This document shows, piece by piece, positions 22,045 through 30,141 of a stretch of DNA of 34,634 nucleotides. A program made the translations under genes and the position numbers. Source of the DNA: Anaerolineae bacterium (GTDB lineage Bacteria > Chloroflexota > Anaerolineae > Aggregatilineales > Phototrophicaceae); contig JALHNT010000070.1 of NCBI GenBank assembly GCA_022843385.1, positions 1 through 34,634 on the forward strand. Reading direction: 5' to 3'. Position 1 is the first letter of the stretch. Every line of letters starts with the position of its first letter. The notes beneath the pieces were generated by a model that saw only the letters and a program-made list of their open reading frames with translations, was not told the origin of the DNA and searched no databases.

Positions 22045-23585
22045 ACGAGCAGTTGATCGAACGCTATCTGACCGCCCTCCAGAGCAACCTGGATGCTGAC
22101 CCGCCGCCCGGCCTCGATCCGGCGCTGGCGGCCTTCATCCGTCAAACCTTTTTGTCCCGCGCCCGACCCGACCGTTCTCAGCGTGAACGGATGTGGCGAG
22201 CTGCGCTGGCGCAATCCACCACCAATCACCTGGAAAGCGGGGAAGTCATCATGTTAGTCGAGAAACCCAAACGGAAACCGCGTTCACGCTGGAGCTGGTG
22301 GGCGGCGGTGCTGCTCATAGGCTTGTTCGGGGTCGGTGGGTCGGTGTTGTGGTCGCAGTCGCAGCGCGCCAGCGGCCTGATCGCCCAGCCGATTGAGCCG
22401 ATCAGCACCGATCAATTCGTGTTGACAGCGACCGAGATCATTCGTGGCGCGACGCAAACGGTGGAAGCACTGACGGCCACGCCGGTCATCATCCAGATTA
22501 TCGAGACGCCTGTGCCGGAGCAACTGCCAGCCCAGGTCATCGATGCCACGCCTTACACCTACGGCAGCGACCCGGCGACGGGTCAGTACACGGGCGTGGT
22601 TGCGCCGAGTCAGCGCATCGATTATCGCTTCACGGCTGACCGCGACGGCGCGCTGTTCTACCGCGTGTATGTCACCGACATCGGGTTGCTGACCACCCAG
22701 TTCGCTATCGCTTCAGCGGGCGGTGGGGGAGGCGGGGGCGGTGGGGGAGGCGGCGGGTCATCCAGCCCATCGTCACTGCCCACCCAGTCGCTCAGTAGGA
22801 GCGCCATCCTGCGACAGGGCGACAGCTTCACCCTGAGCGTGTTGAGCAGCGTGACTCCACCGAATGACTTCGACGTTCCCTATACGCTAGTCCTCACGCT
22901 GAACGATGTGATTGACCTGGGCGACCAGCCGTTCGAGGGCTATGCTGATAATGTGTTGAATGACTTTAATCCGGTGGCGCTGTATCGCTTCACCGCGCCG
23001 GCCAACACCCGCGTCACCGTGCGCGCCGAGGGCGTGGAGGGCTTCGACCCCAGCCTGGAATTCTACGGCGATCCGGCGGATGTGACCGGTCAGTTCGACC
23101 CGGCCTTTGATGACAACAGCGGCGCGGGTCTTGATGCCGAACTGCTGGGGGTAAGGCTGCCCTACACCGGAGCTTACTATGTGCTGGTCGTGCCCGGCAG
23201 CGCGGGCTATGGCGCTTTTCGCCTGAGCATCACCCACGAGAGCGACCAGCGCCTCGGTGAAGAACCGATCACGCTGCGCTTCAATGCGCCACCCCGCCCA
23301 TTGACCTTCACTGGCCGAGCCGGAGAGACGGTGCGGCTGGTGATCCAACTGCCAGAGGCGGCTGATGACTACACAGTGGAGACGTTGAACCTGCGGCTGA
23401 AGCAGAATGGTCAGGCTATCGCCGACTTCAGCCGGAGTGCAGTGGTGGCTTCCGGAGCCGATGTGCTTTCAACCGATGTTACCATCCCGGCGGATGGCGA
23501 GGTGTTCGTCTATCTGCAAGCCACCGGTCGGCTGACCCGTCCCAGTCAGCAGACCTTCGCCCTGACGATCTCGCTGGAACGGTAG
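22041..23585 (+). CDS. membrane anti-sigma-like protein with exported pre-peptidase (PPC)-like domains
   Basis: The protein has 514 residues with GGGGAG before the ATG, coupled by ATGA to the sigma gene. Residues 1-83 are cytosolic and helical (NEQLIERYLTALQSNLDAD and onward), with no zinc-finger HxxxCxxC. A Trp-rich helix (about 84-104) crosses the membrane. Outside comes a linker with TATEIIRGATQTVEALTATP, then a beta-rich domain, a run of 13 Gly (residues 227-239), and a PPC-like domain with FNPVALYRFTAPANTRVTVR and YTGAYYVLVVPGSAGYGAFR. The placement suggests it holds the sigma factor at the membrane and releases it on an outside cue. The last about 140 bp are almost identical to the end of the next gene. 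Confidence 0.82.
   Translation: MNEQLIERYLTALQSNLDADPPPGLDPALAAFIRQTFLSRARPDRSQRERMWRAALAQSTTNHLESGEVIMLVEKPKRKPRSRWSWWAAVLLIGLFGVGGSVLWSQSQRASGLIAQPIEPISTDQFVLTATEIIRGATQTVEALTATPVIIQIIETPVPEQLPAQVIDATPYTYGSDPATGQYTGVVAPSQRIDYRFTADRDGALFYRVYVTDIGLLTTQFAIASAGGGGGGGGGGGGGSSSPSSLPTQSLSRSAILRQGDSFTLSVLSSVTPPNDFDVPYTLVLTLNDVIDLGDQPFEGYADNVLNDFNPVALYRFTAPANTRVTVRAEGVEGFDPSLEFYGDPADVTGQFDPAFDDNSGAGLDAELLGVRLPYTGAYYVLVVPGSAGYGAFRLSITHESDQRLGEEPITLRFNAPPRPLTFTGRAGETVRLVIQLPEAADDYTVETLNLRLKQNGQAIADFSRSAVVASGADVLSTDVTIPADGEVFVYLQATGRLTRPSQQTFALTISLER
22719..22757 (+). repeat. in-frame (GGC/GGT/GGG/GGA) tract encoding 13 glycines
   Basis: The tract consists of an 18-bp unit (22719-22736) repeated once with one mismatch (22737-22754) plus one more Gly codon. 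It lies in the exported part of the anti-sigma-like gene and has no counterpart in the paralogue at 23689-25233. Confidence 0.85.
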
Positions 23586-23688
23586 GCAGGTTAAGAATTG
23601 TGGCATATGAGATTCATCTGATGGCGTTATCGGATAATGTATGTCAGAGTCAGGGTGATCGAATCGCTATCGCATGGAGGAGATCACC

Positions 23689-25233
23689 ATGCTGGGTGTG
23701 TTAACTGCACGCAAGGGACGGGTTCGCTGGGGCGGGTTGATACTGCTGCTCGTGTTAGGAATTGGCGTCAGCCTGCTCTTATCCCCACCACTGGAAGCGG
23801 ACACGACGGCTCTGGCTTCCAGCCCCTCGCCAGCGCTTTTTACCCAGACCTCAGCCAGCGCAGCGGACTTGACCCTGACGCGCATGATCGACGACGCCAC
23901 CCTGACAGTGAATGCTCTAACGCCCACTCTGGAGCCTCTTGATCAAACCGCAACTGCAATTGTTGCCGGGGCGACGATCACGATGGAGTCCTTGTTGACC
24001 CTCTGGGCTGATCCGACGGCGCTTACGCTCAGTGCCGAGGCGCTGAACATAACTGCAACTGCTATCGTAGCCGGTGCATCCGAAACCGTCGCCGCGCAAA
24101 TGGCGACAGCGACCCCGTTGCCCCTGATTGGACAAATTGACGTGACGCCTTATGCGGCAGGCAACCCGCCCGACAGCGGACGCTACTCTGGCGAACTGAA
24201 GTCGTTGCAATCGATCGCGTACCGGTTGGTTGCAGACCGCGATGGCGCGATTGTCTATTCGGTGGAAACAACCGATGAGAACAGCCTTTCGGCTCAACTG
24301 AGCATCAACCGGGTGAATGAGTTTGATGGTGGGGTCGGCTTAAGTGATCTGGACCAGGTCAATGCCATGCAGAGCGATGTGCTGGTGCGCCAAGATGATG
24401 AGATCACCATCACGATATTCAATTATGGCACGTCGCCTGCCCCCATTCCCTTTAGCCTGACCATCCATCAGGTAGGGATAATTGATCTGGGTGACGAGCC
24501 ATTTGACCGAGACATCGAGGGTCAACTCAGCTACTACGATCCGGTGGCGGTGTATCGTTTTGAGGCACCGGACAATGCCTTCATCACTATTCGCGCTGAA
24601 GGCATGGACGAATTCGACACCGCCTTGGCGCTGTATGACTTATGGCTGCAATATGTTCGTTTCGGTTATCTCAGTAGTGCTCTCGACAATGACAGCGGTG
24701 CTGGCTACGATGCCGAATTGTTGAACATTCCCCTCCGATATACTGGCACCTATTATGCTGTCGTAGCGCCTGGCAGAAGGGGCTACGGCGCATTTCGTTT
24801 GAGAATCAGCCGTGACGAAGTAGTACCATTGGGTGAGACACCGCTCACAGTTCGCTTCAACCCGTCGCCCCGCGCAATGACCTTCACTGGCCGAGCAGGG
24901 GAAACGGTGCGGCTGGTGATCCAACTTCCAGAAGATGCCGCTGATTACGCGGTTGACACCCTGAGTCTGGAGTTGGCGCAGGATGGGCGCAATCTTTACA
25001 CTGCGGAGATCGCACGGGGAACAGTTTACACGCGCACCCTCTGGTTGGACGCGAATGGACAACCCATCACAGACATCAATCAGAGTGTGTGGGTGGCTTC
25101 CGGAGCCGATGTGCTTTCAACCGATGTTACCATCCCGGCGGATGGCGAGGTGTTCGTCTATCTGCAAGCCACCGGTCGGCTGACCCGTCCCAGCCAGCAG
25201 ACCTTCGCGCTGACGGTGTCACTGGAACGGTAG
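23689..25233 (+). CDS. membrane-anchored PPC-like protein, paralogue of the anti-sigma-like exported half
   Basis: The protein has 514 residues from the ATG at 23689, chosen because GGAGGAG lies 6-7 nt upstream; an ATG at 23674 sits before that site. The short basic N-terminus and helix WGGLILLLVLGIGVSLLL anchor it. No anti-sigma region is present. The outside part repeats the motif ATAIVAGAxxT twice (about residues 92 and 129), then follows the same beta-rich and PPC-like order as the preceding gene: DPVAVYRFEAPDNAFITIRA and YTGTYYAVVAPGRRGYGAFR. It lies 103 bp after the anti-sigma-like gene. It may share ligands or compete for them. Function is inferred from position only. Confidence 0.78.
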   Translation: MLGVLTARKGRVRWGGLILLLVLGIGVSLLLSPPLEADTTALASSPSPALFTQTSASAADLTLTRMIDDATLTVNALTPTLEPLDQTATAIVAGATITMESLLTLWADPTALTLSAEALNITATAIVAGASETVAAQMATATPLPLIGQIDVTPYAAGNPPDSGRYSGELKSLQSIAYRLVADRDGAIVYSVETTDENSLSAQLSINRVNEFDGGVGLSDLDQVNAMQSDVLVRQDDEITITIFNYGTSPAPIPFSLTIHQVGIIDLGDEPFDRDIEGQLSYYDPVAVYRFEAPDNAFITIRAEGMDEFDTALALYDLWLQYVRFGYLSSALDNDSGAGYDAELLNIPLRYTGTYYAVVAPGRRGYGAFRLRISRDEVVPLGETPLTVRFNPSPRAMTFTGRAGETVRLVIQLPEDAADYAVDTLSLELAQDGRNLYTAEIARGTVYTRTLWLDANGQPITDINQSVWVASGADVLSTDVTIPADGEVFVYLQATGRLTRPSQQTFALTVSLER

Positions 25234-25399
25234 GCAAACAAGGGATTGTCCTCGTCAGGGTGAGTGAGTTACACCGGCCATGAGCTGGTCATCGAGTGCG
25301 ATGAGGTAGTCTCGCGATCACTCGACCAGAACTAATATTCGACTCGGATCGTAATTCGGGCTACAATCACCCAAAACCATGCAACAGAGGAGCAAACCG

Positions 25400-25867
25400 A
25401 TGTCCACGATTCAGGCTGAACACTTGTTGCGGGCGCTGACGCTGACGCTCGGCGAAGCCTTCGAGCAGGTGCAGGGGATGTTTCTCGACAAAGGTACGTC
25501 CCTTTTCGAGACGTTGGCCGGCATCAGCGCTGCCGAAGCCTCGATCCCGGTCGGGGGAAAGTGCGCCACACTGGCGGCACAGGTCAGCCATGTGGCGTTC
25601 TACCTGGATGCGGTGGATCGGACGGTGCGCGACCCGAGTACCCCAAGTGTCGATTGGAACCACATCTGGAACACGGTCAGCGCCGTCTCGCCGGAGGAAT
25701 GGGCGGCCATTCAAGCAGGACTACGTGCCAATTACGCCCGCATTTTGACACTGCTGCGCGAGACACCGTTCTCCGACGAGCGCCAGATCGCCGGCGCGAT
25801 TGGGGTGGTAGCGCACACCGCCTACCATCTGGGGGAAATCCGTCAGGCGCTGTGTACGCTGCGCTGA
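25400..25867 (+). CDS. DinB-like metal-binding four-helix protein
   Basis: The protein has 155 residues from the ATG at 25400, which follows GAGGAG; an in-frame ATG at 25379 lies before that site. The three-His pattern of DinB/YfiT-like proteins is present: His in LAAQVSHVAFYLDAV and the pair in VVAHTAYHLGEIRQAL. Such proteins bind a divalent metal, and some are thiol-dependent transferases. The substrate is unknown. It is probably monocistronic, between the PPC-like gene (167 bp upstream) and a convergent secreted protein. Unlike the DinB-like protein at 9756-10232, its metal site is complete. Confidence 0.85.
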   Translation: MSTIQAEHLLRALTLTLGEAFEQVQGMFLDKGTSLFETLAGISAAEASIPVGGKCATLAAQVSHVAFYLDAVDRTVRDPSTPSVDWNHIWNTVSAVSPEEWAAIQAGLRANYARILTLLRETPFSDERQIAGAIGVVAHTAYHLGEIRQALCTLR

Positions 25868-25910
25868 GTCTGATGGACAAGGACTGACACACTGGTCACG
25901 GACGGATTTG

Positions 25911-25936
25911 CCGGGGCGATTAGTGAATCACCCCGG
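25911..25936. repeat. degenerate dispersed palindrome, copy 5
   Basis: ccggggcgatta and gtgaatcaccccgg pair over most of their length with two mismatches. The core resembles the gcgattcgcgaatcgc centre of the copy at 4722. It lies between convergent gene ends, as copy 4 does. Confidence 0.6.
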
Positions 25937-25963
25937 CGGGGAGCATTGAGCACTGGGAGCCTA

Positions 25964-26701
25964 TCAGCTCTTGAACTGATAACCGTAGACCTTCTTGGGC
26001 GGCAGGGCGTCGAAGATGATGACCTGGGTTTTGCCCTCGGCATCCGGCCCCATGTTGACCTGATACTCGCCAGTGGTCAGCTTGTAGAGGGTGAACTTGC
26101 CGTCTTCGCTCTGTGCCACCAGCAAGTTCTCATCCGGATTTTCCGGCAGTGCTTCCAGCTCCTCGGCGCTGACGAACAGGGCCAGCTTGCCCACGCTCTT
26201 GTCGTCGATCGCGTACACGGTCACGCCATCTTCATCGGCATAGACCGCGCCGACGGTGATGGTGGTCAGCAGACGACCGTCAGTGATAGCGGGGATAGAC
26301 GGCGCAGCCTGGCCGGGGCAAACCACTACCGCCGAATAGTTCAGGCTGCCGCCATCGATGGTGACAATCCCGCTGCCGCTGACGGGGGCGCTGAGGCCAG
26401 CCGAGGCGGCTTCGGTTTCGCCGGCGTTGACGCTGCCGTTATTGACCAGCGGGGCAGGGAAGCCATTGAGGGTGGCGATGATGGAATAGTTGATGGTGAC
26501 GGTGGAAGTGTTGGTGACCACCACGAACAGGGTTGAGCCAGCATCGGCAGTGAAGGGGCCAAAGTTGGTGCTGCCCGCCCCGGTCAACGTGCCGGAGGCC
26601 ACCGTGCCACAGTCACCGGCCAGCGCCGGACGCGCCGGGAAGAATAGAGCAACGATACCCAGCAGGGCGATCAATAGTCCAAAACGTATCCAGCGATTCA
26701 T
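25964..26701 (-). CDS. secreted protein, unknown
   Basis: The protein has 245 residues from the ATG at 26699-26701, five nt after GGAGG; a TTG one codon earlier is not needed. It has a clear signal peptide, MNRWIRFGLLIALLGIVALF with a cut expected after ALA near residue 28. The mature part begins with a beta-rich, Ser/Thr/Gly-rich domain (about 30-135), including TADAGSTLFVVVTNTSTVTI and two Cys that could pair. The second half has DGRLLTTITVGAVYADEDGV, then KFTLYKLTTGEYQVNMGPD and the end KVYGYQFKS. No enzyme motif is seen. It lies 80 bp after the kinase-TPR gene on the same strand and may be co-transcribed with it. Confidence 0.75.
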   Translation of the reverse strand: MNRWIRFGLLIALLGIVALFFPARPALAGDCGTVASGTLTGAGSTNFGPFTADAGSTLFVVVTNTSTVTINYSIIATLNGFPAPLVNNGSVNAGETEAASAGLSAPVSGSGIVTIDGGSLNYSAVVVCPGQAAPSIPAITDGRLLTTITVGAVYADEDGVTVYAIDDKSVGKLALFVSAEELEALPENPDENLLVAQSEDGKFTLYKLTTGEYQVNMGPDAEGKTQVIIFDALPPKKVYGYQFKS

Positions 26702-26781
26702 CAAAACCTCCGCTCAAATTGACAATTGTTTACATGATCTCTAATTGAGCGTAAAGATTGTTGCCTAACAGTGGCCTAAAG

Positions 26782-29502
26782 TCATTGGCGCATCAATTCT
26801 GCGACCCGATCAACGATGTCACCATCGGCGTCACTGCCCACCATGTCGAGATAACGCTGATAGGTTTGCAGCGCCTCATCCGTGCGGCCAGCGGCGTCGT
26901 AGGCGCGCCCCAGGTCAGCCAGATATTCCATCCGCCAGCTTTCCAGTTCGACCGCCCGTTCCAGGTCAGTGATCGCTGCCGGAAAATCCTCCAGGCGGAA
27001 GTAGGCCAGCCCGCGATACCAGAACACTTCGCCATATTCCGAGTAGAGATCGATGGTCTGGGAGAAATCGTCGATGGCCGCTTCATAACGTTCCAGGAAA
27101 AAGGCGGCCTGTCCCCGCCCATAGAAGAAGGTGGCCTGCTCATCGTAGCGTTCGATGGCCTGGGTGAAATCGGTCAGCGCTGTCTCGTAGTCCTCGCGGG
27201 CAATATTGACCCAGCCTCGTCCTTCATAGAAATAGGGATCATCGTCGTTGAGTTCGATGGCCTGGTCATAATCGGCTATGGCCTCATCATACTGGCCGAT
27301 CTGGTAATGGGCATCGGCGCGGGCGCTGTAGAGATAAGGCGAATCGGGCTGCAAATCAATCGCGTCGCTGAAGTTATCAATCGCGCGGTCGGGTTCCTGC
27401 AAATCCAGATAAATGCGCGCCCGCAGGACGTAATGATCCGGGTTATCCGGTTCGAGTTCGATCACCCGCGTGATGTCGGTCAGCGCATCCTGCGGCTGAC
27501 CCAGGCCACGATAGAGTTCGGCGCGCTCACGGATGGCGGCGATGAAGTCCGGGTCGGCGTCGATAGCACTGTTCAGATCAGCCAGCGCATTCTCATACTC
27601 GCCCTGAAAATTGTAGACCAGCGCCCGGTGCAGGTAGGTGGTTGGCGTGGAGCTGCCCAACTCAATCGCCTGATTCAGATCAGCCAGCGCCAGGTCGGCC
27701 TGATTGTCGCGGTAGTAGGCCCAGCCGCGATCGGCCAGCAGATCGGCATTGTCGGGGAAGCGTTCCAGGGCCAGATTGTAGTTTTCCAACGCGCCCTCCA
27801 GATCGCCGCTGTCCACCAGAATGTCGCCGCGCACCGCGTACAGGTCGAGCAGGGTGTCGGGGTCAGTTGTGAGTTCCAGCGCGCTGGTGAAGGCCTCCAG
27901 CGCGTCGTCGTAGCGCTCCAGCTCATAGTTGGCCCAGCCGAGAGCCACGGCAGCGTCGCCATTCTCTGGGTCGAGGGTGGTGGCGCGGCGCAGGGCGCGG
28001 ACCGCGGCTTCGTAATCCTCCAGGGCTTCCAGGCTGTAGCCCAGCCCCAGATAGGCATCGCCGTCATTCGGGTTCAGATCAGTGGCGCGGCGGAAGTCGG
28101 CGCGGGCGGCCTCGTAATCCTCCAGATTGTAGTAAGTCCAGCCACGCTCACGATAATAGTCGGCGTTTTCAGCATCCTGCGCGATCAGTTGGGTATAGAT
28201 GTCGAGGGCTGCGTCATAATCCTCATCGGCTTCGGCGGCTTCGGCCTGGGCAACTCGTGTCTCGATGGCGGCGGCGCTCAAAGGCGTGACCTGAACCGGG
28301 GTTGAGGTGGCCGTCAGGGTTGGTGTTGGCGTGGCCGAAGGGGCTGCTGTATGGGTGAGCGATGCGGTGGGCAGGGTTGTTGTGACCTCCGCCCCGACCA
28401 CCACATGCGATGGCGTGGCTGAGGACACTGGTGGGGGCGTCGCGCTGGGGTCGGCGGGTGGGGTTGGGCGTGAGAGAATCACCGCACCGGCGATCACGGC
28501 AATAATGATCAGCGCAGCACCACCAGCCAGCAGGGGAGTCCGAGAGGGTGCTGACCGGGTGACGGTGGGTTCCGGCTTACGGGTTTCGTCGCTGGTTGAA
28601 GTGGCTGCTGGCGCATTCAGACGCACAGTGGGGCCATCCATCATTTTGGTGCGGGTCGGCTCATCAGTCGCCAGCGCTTCCAACGCACCCTTGAGTGCCG
28701 CCTCAAAGGCTGCCGCGGTCTGAAAGCGGTCTACCGGATTTTTCGCCAGGGCCTTGAATAACAGCCGTTCCACCATGTCGGGCAGGACAACGTTGAACTG
28801 ACGCGGCGAGGGCAGGGGATCATGGATGTGCTTCATGATGACGGCATAGGGGGTATCGGCGTCATAGGGGGCGTGACCGGCCAGCATCTCATACAGGACG
28901 ACCCCCAGGCTGTAGATGTCGGCGCGTTCATCCACTTTCTCGCCGCGTCCGGCTTCGGGACTCATGTAGGCCGGTGTGCCAACGGACAATCCGCTGGTCG
29001 TCAGATTGGAGGCGTTCAGGATGCGCGCGATGCCAAAATCGGTCAGCACCACGTTGGTGTAGCTGGTGTCCTGAAACATGATGTTGGCCGGTTTGATGTC
29101 GCGGTGAACCATGCCTTTCTGATGGGCATAATCCAGCGCCGACGCCAGTTGCATCGTCAGCCGCAGCGCCTGGGGTGGCGACACAACCCCTTCGCGCAGG
29201 ATGTAGGCTTTGAGGGTGCCGCCGGTGATGTACTCCATCACCATGTAATAGACGCCATCCTGGATGTCGAAGTCGATCACCTGAACGATGTGGGCATGAC
29301 GCAGCCCGGCCACACTCTGAGCCTCGCGGCGGAAGCGTTCGATGAACTCGGCTTCCTCGGCCAGCGAGCCATGCATGACCTTGACCGCGACAAAGCGATC
29401 CAGACCCGGCTGATAGGCCTTGTAGACATCGGCCATGCCGCCGCGCCCCAGCCGCTCCGTCAGTTGATACTTGCCCAGCGTTCGCCCGGTCAGATCATTC
29501 AT
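26782..29502 (-). CDS. transmembrane Ser/Thr protein kinase with a C-terminal TPR array
   Basis: The protein has 906 residues. The kinase domain (about 11-270) is complete: GRGGMADVY glycine loop, K41 in VAVKVM, E60, H133-R-D135-IKPAN140, D155-FG, and SVGTPAYMSPEAGRG. A linker with TRSAPSRTP leads to one membrane helix (LLAGGAALIIIAVIAGAVIL, about 315-340), then a Pro/Thr-rich stalk and about 14 TPR units of 34 residues from about 415 to the end, for example ADYYRERGWTYYNLEDYEAA. The N-terminus is inside and the TPRs are outside. It is a PknB-like receptor in which TPRs replace PASTA repeats and may bind a protein or peptide ligand. Confidence 0.93.
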   Translation of the reverse strand: MNDLTGRTLGKYQLTERLGRGGMADVYKAYQPGLDRFVAVKVMHGSLAEEAEFIERFRREAQSVAGLRHAHIVQVIDFDIQDGVYYMVMEYITGGTLKAYILREGVVSPPQALRLTMQLASALDYAHQKGMVHRDIKPANIMFQDTSYTNVVLTDFGIARILNASNLTTSGLSVGTPAYMSPEAGRGEKVDERADIYSLGVVLYEMLAGHAPYDADTPYAVIMKHIHDPLPSPRQFNVVLPDMVERLLFKALAKNPVDRFQTAAAFEAALKGALEALATDEPTRTKMMDGPTVRLNAPAATSTSDETRKPEPTVTRSAPSRTPLLAGGAALIIIAVIAGAVILSRPTPPADPSATPPPVSSATPSHVVVGAEVTTTLPTASLTHTAAPSATPTPTLTATSTPVQVTPLSAAAIETRVAQAEAAEADEDYDAALDIYTQLIAQDAENADYYRERGWTYYNLEDYEAARADFRRATDLNPNDGDAYLGLGYSLEALEDYEAAVRALRRATTLDPENGDAAVALGWANYELERYDDALEAFTSALELTTDPDTLLDLYAVRGDILVDSGDLEGALENYNLALERFPDNADLLADRGWAYYRDNQADLALADLNQAIELGSSTPTTYLHRALVYNFQGEYENALADLNSAIDADPDFIAAIRERAELYRGLGQPQDALTDITRVIELEPDNPDHYVLRARIYLDLQEPDRAIDNFSDAIDLQPDSPYLYSARADAHYQIGQYDEAIADYDQAIELNDDDPYFYEGRGWVNIAREDYETALTDFTQAIERYDEQATFFYGRGQAAFFLERYEAAIDDFSQTIDLYSEYGEVFWYRGLAYFRLEDFPAAITDLERAVELESWRMEYLADLGRAYDAAGRTDEALQTYQRYLDMVGSDADGDIVDRVAELMRQ

Positions 29503-29609
29503 GCCCCTGGTCTCCCTGATGACCGAAATCTGACTCCATCATAGCATCAATTTAAGGTGGCTGATGCGTGAAGCATGGAGGGGCTTGCGCCAGGGACTCA
29601 GAAGAATCG

Positions 29610-29637
29610 ACCACAGAGACGCAGAGAGGAAGTAGAG
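29610..29637 (+). repeat. accacagag-type dispersed repeat, copy D
   Basis: The core reads accacagagacgcagagag followed by gaagtagag. A module with cctggcacttggcactttga follows at 29653-29674, related to the one after copy B. Confidence 0.85.
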
Positions 29638-29766
29638 GTCTTTTCCTTTGAACCTGGCACTTGGCACTTTGAACTCTCTGAGCAGCAGCTATCCATGAAA
29701 AACGCATTCGACCGAAGGGATGAAAATAGGCCATCAGTGTTAGCCGCTGGGGGCTGAAGCCGCCCA

Positions 29767-29858
29767 GCTACCAGGAAATACGGTGAGCGCACTAAAGGCG
29801 CTCAAAAAGACAGGCCGGGACTCCAGCCACTTCAGTGGGCTTTGTATCTCCTGGTAGC
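29767..29858. repeat. structured element with a closing 15-bp inverted repeat and two inner hairpins
   Basis: gctaccaggaaatac (29767-29781) pairs with gtatctcctggtagc (29844-29858) with one mismatch. Inside are gagcgc/gcgctc (29785-29790 with 29798-29803) and a ccac-ttca-gtgg hairpin near 29827-29838. As RNA or single-stranded DNA it would fold as a three-way junction. Function is unknown; the size suits a small palindromic mobile element. Confidence 0.65.
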
Positions 29859-29904
29859 CGAGGGGTTATGCAGGTTAAGAAAATATCCAGATAACGATTT
29901 ACCC

Positions 29905-29924
29905 GGACACCCCGTTGGGTGTCC
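29905..29924. repeat. short hairpin repeat, 8-bp stem, loop CGTT
   Basis: ggacaccc-cgtt-gggtgtcc is a perfect stem-loop followed by ctac. The ccctac edge is the same as in the gtagggg palindromes. Confidence 0.8.
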
Positions 29925-29948
29925 CTACAAACGAACCGGTTGGCGTAG

Positions 29949-29968
29949 GGACGTGCAACGGCACGTCC
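29949..29968. repeat. short hairpin repeat, 8-bp stem, loop AACG (inverted relative of the 29905 hairpin)
   Basis: ggacgtgc-aacg-gcacgtcc is a perfect stem-loop preceded by gtag. Read on the other strand it matches the 29905 hairpin except at three stem positions, each changed on both sides so pairing is kept. Confidence 0.8.
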
Positions 29969-30141
29969 GAATACTATCTGAATTAATTCTTAAAGTGCAT
30001 AACCCCTCGGCGGCGGCTACCGGGTTGCAAGGCCTATTTTCAAGAGAGCGCAGGTCATCAGGCGAATCTTAATGGTACAGTTAATTTAAAAGGATTACAG
30101 TATAGGTATGCATTGTTGCGCTTCCTGGGGAGGAGGTCATC

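Larger units (their letters stand above)
29858..30010. repeat. 24-bp inverted repeat enclosing two hairpins
   Basis: The left arm 29858-29881 (ccgaggggttatgca then ggttaagaa) matches the reverse complement of 29987-30010 at 22 of 24 positions. The arms abut the structured element on the left and flank the two short hairpins at 29905 and 29949. The arrangement suggests one repeat inserted into another. Confidence 0.7.
29503..30141. other. gene-free block of nested structured repeats
   Basis: These 639 bp have no convincing gene. They contain an accacagag-type repeat (29610-29637) with its downstream module (29653-29674), a structured element closed by a 15-bp inverted repeat (29767-29858), a 24-bp inverted repeat with two mismatches (29858-29881 with 29987-30010) that encloses two short hairpins, and the strong GGAGGAGG ribosome site of the next gene. 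Confidence 0.8.

Noticed and set aside
26758..28305. 515-codon open frame on the plus strand opposite the kinase-TPR gene
   Set aside because: It is antisense to a repetitive, GC-rich TPR coding region whose own domains are unmistakable. Its translation is rich in Ile/Gly/Gln with no domain and no ribosome site.
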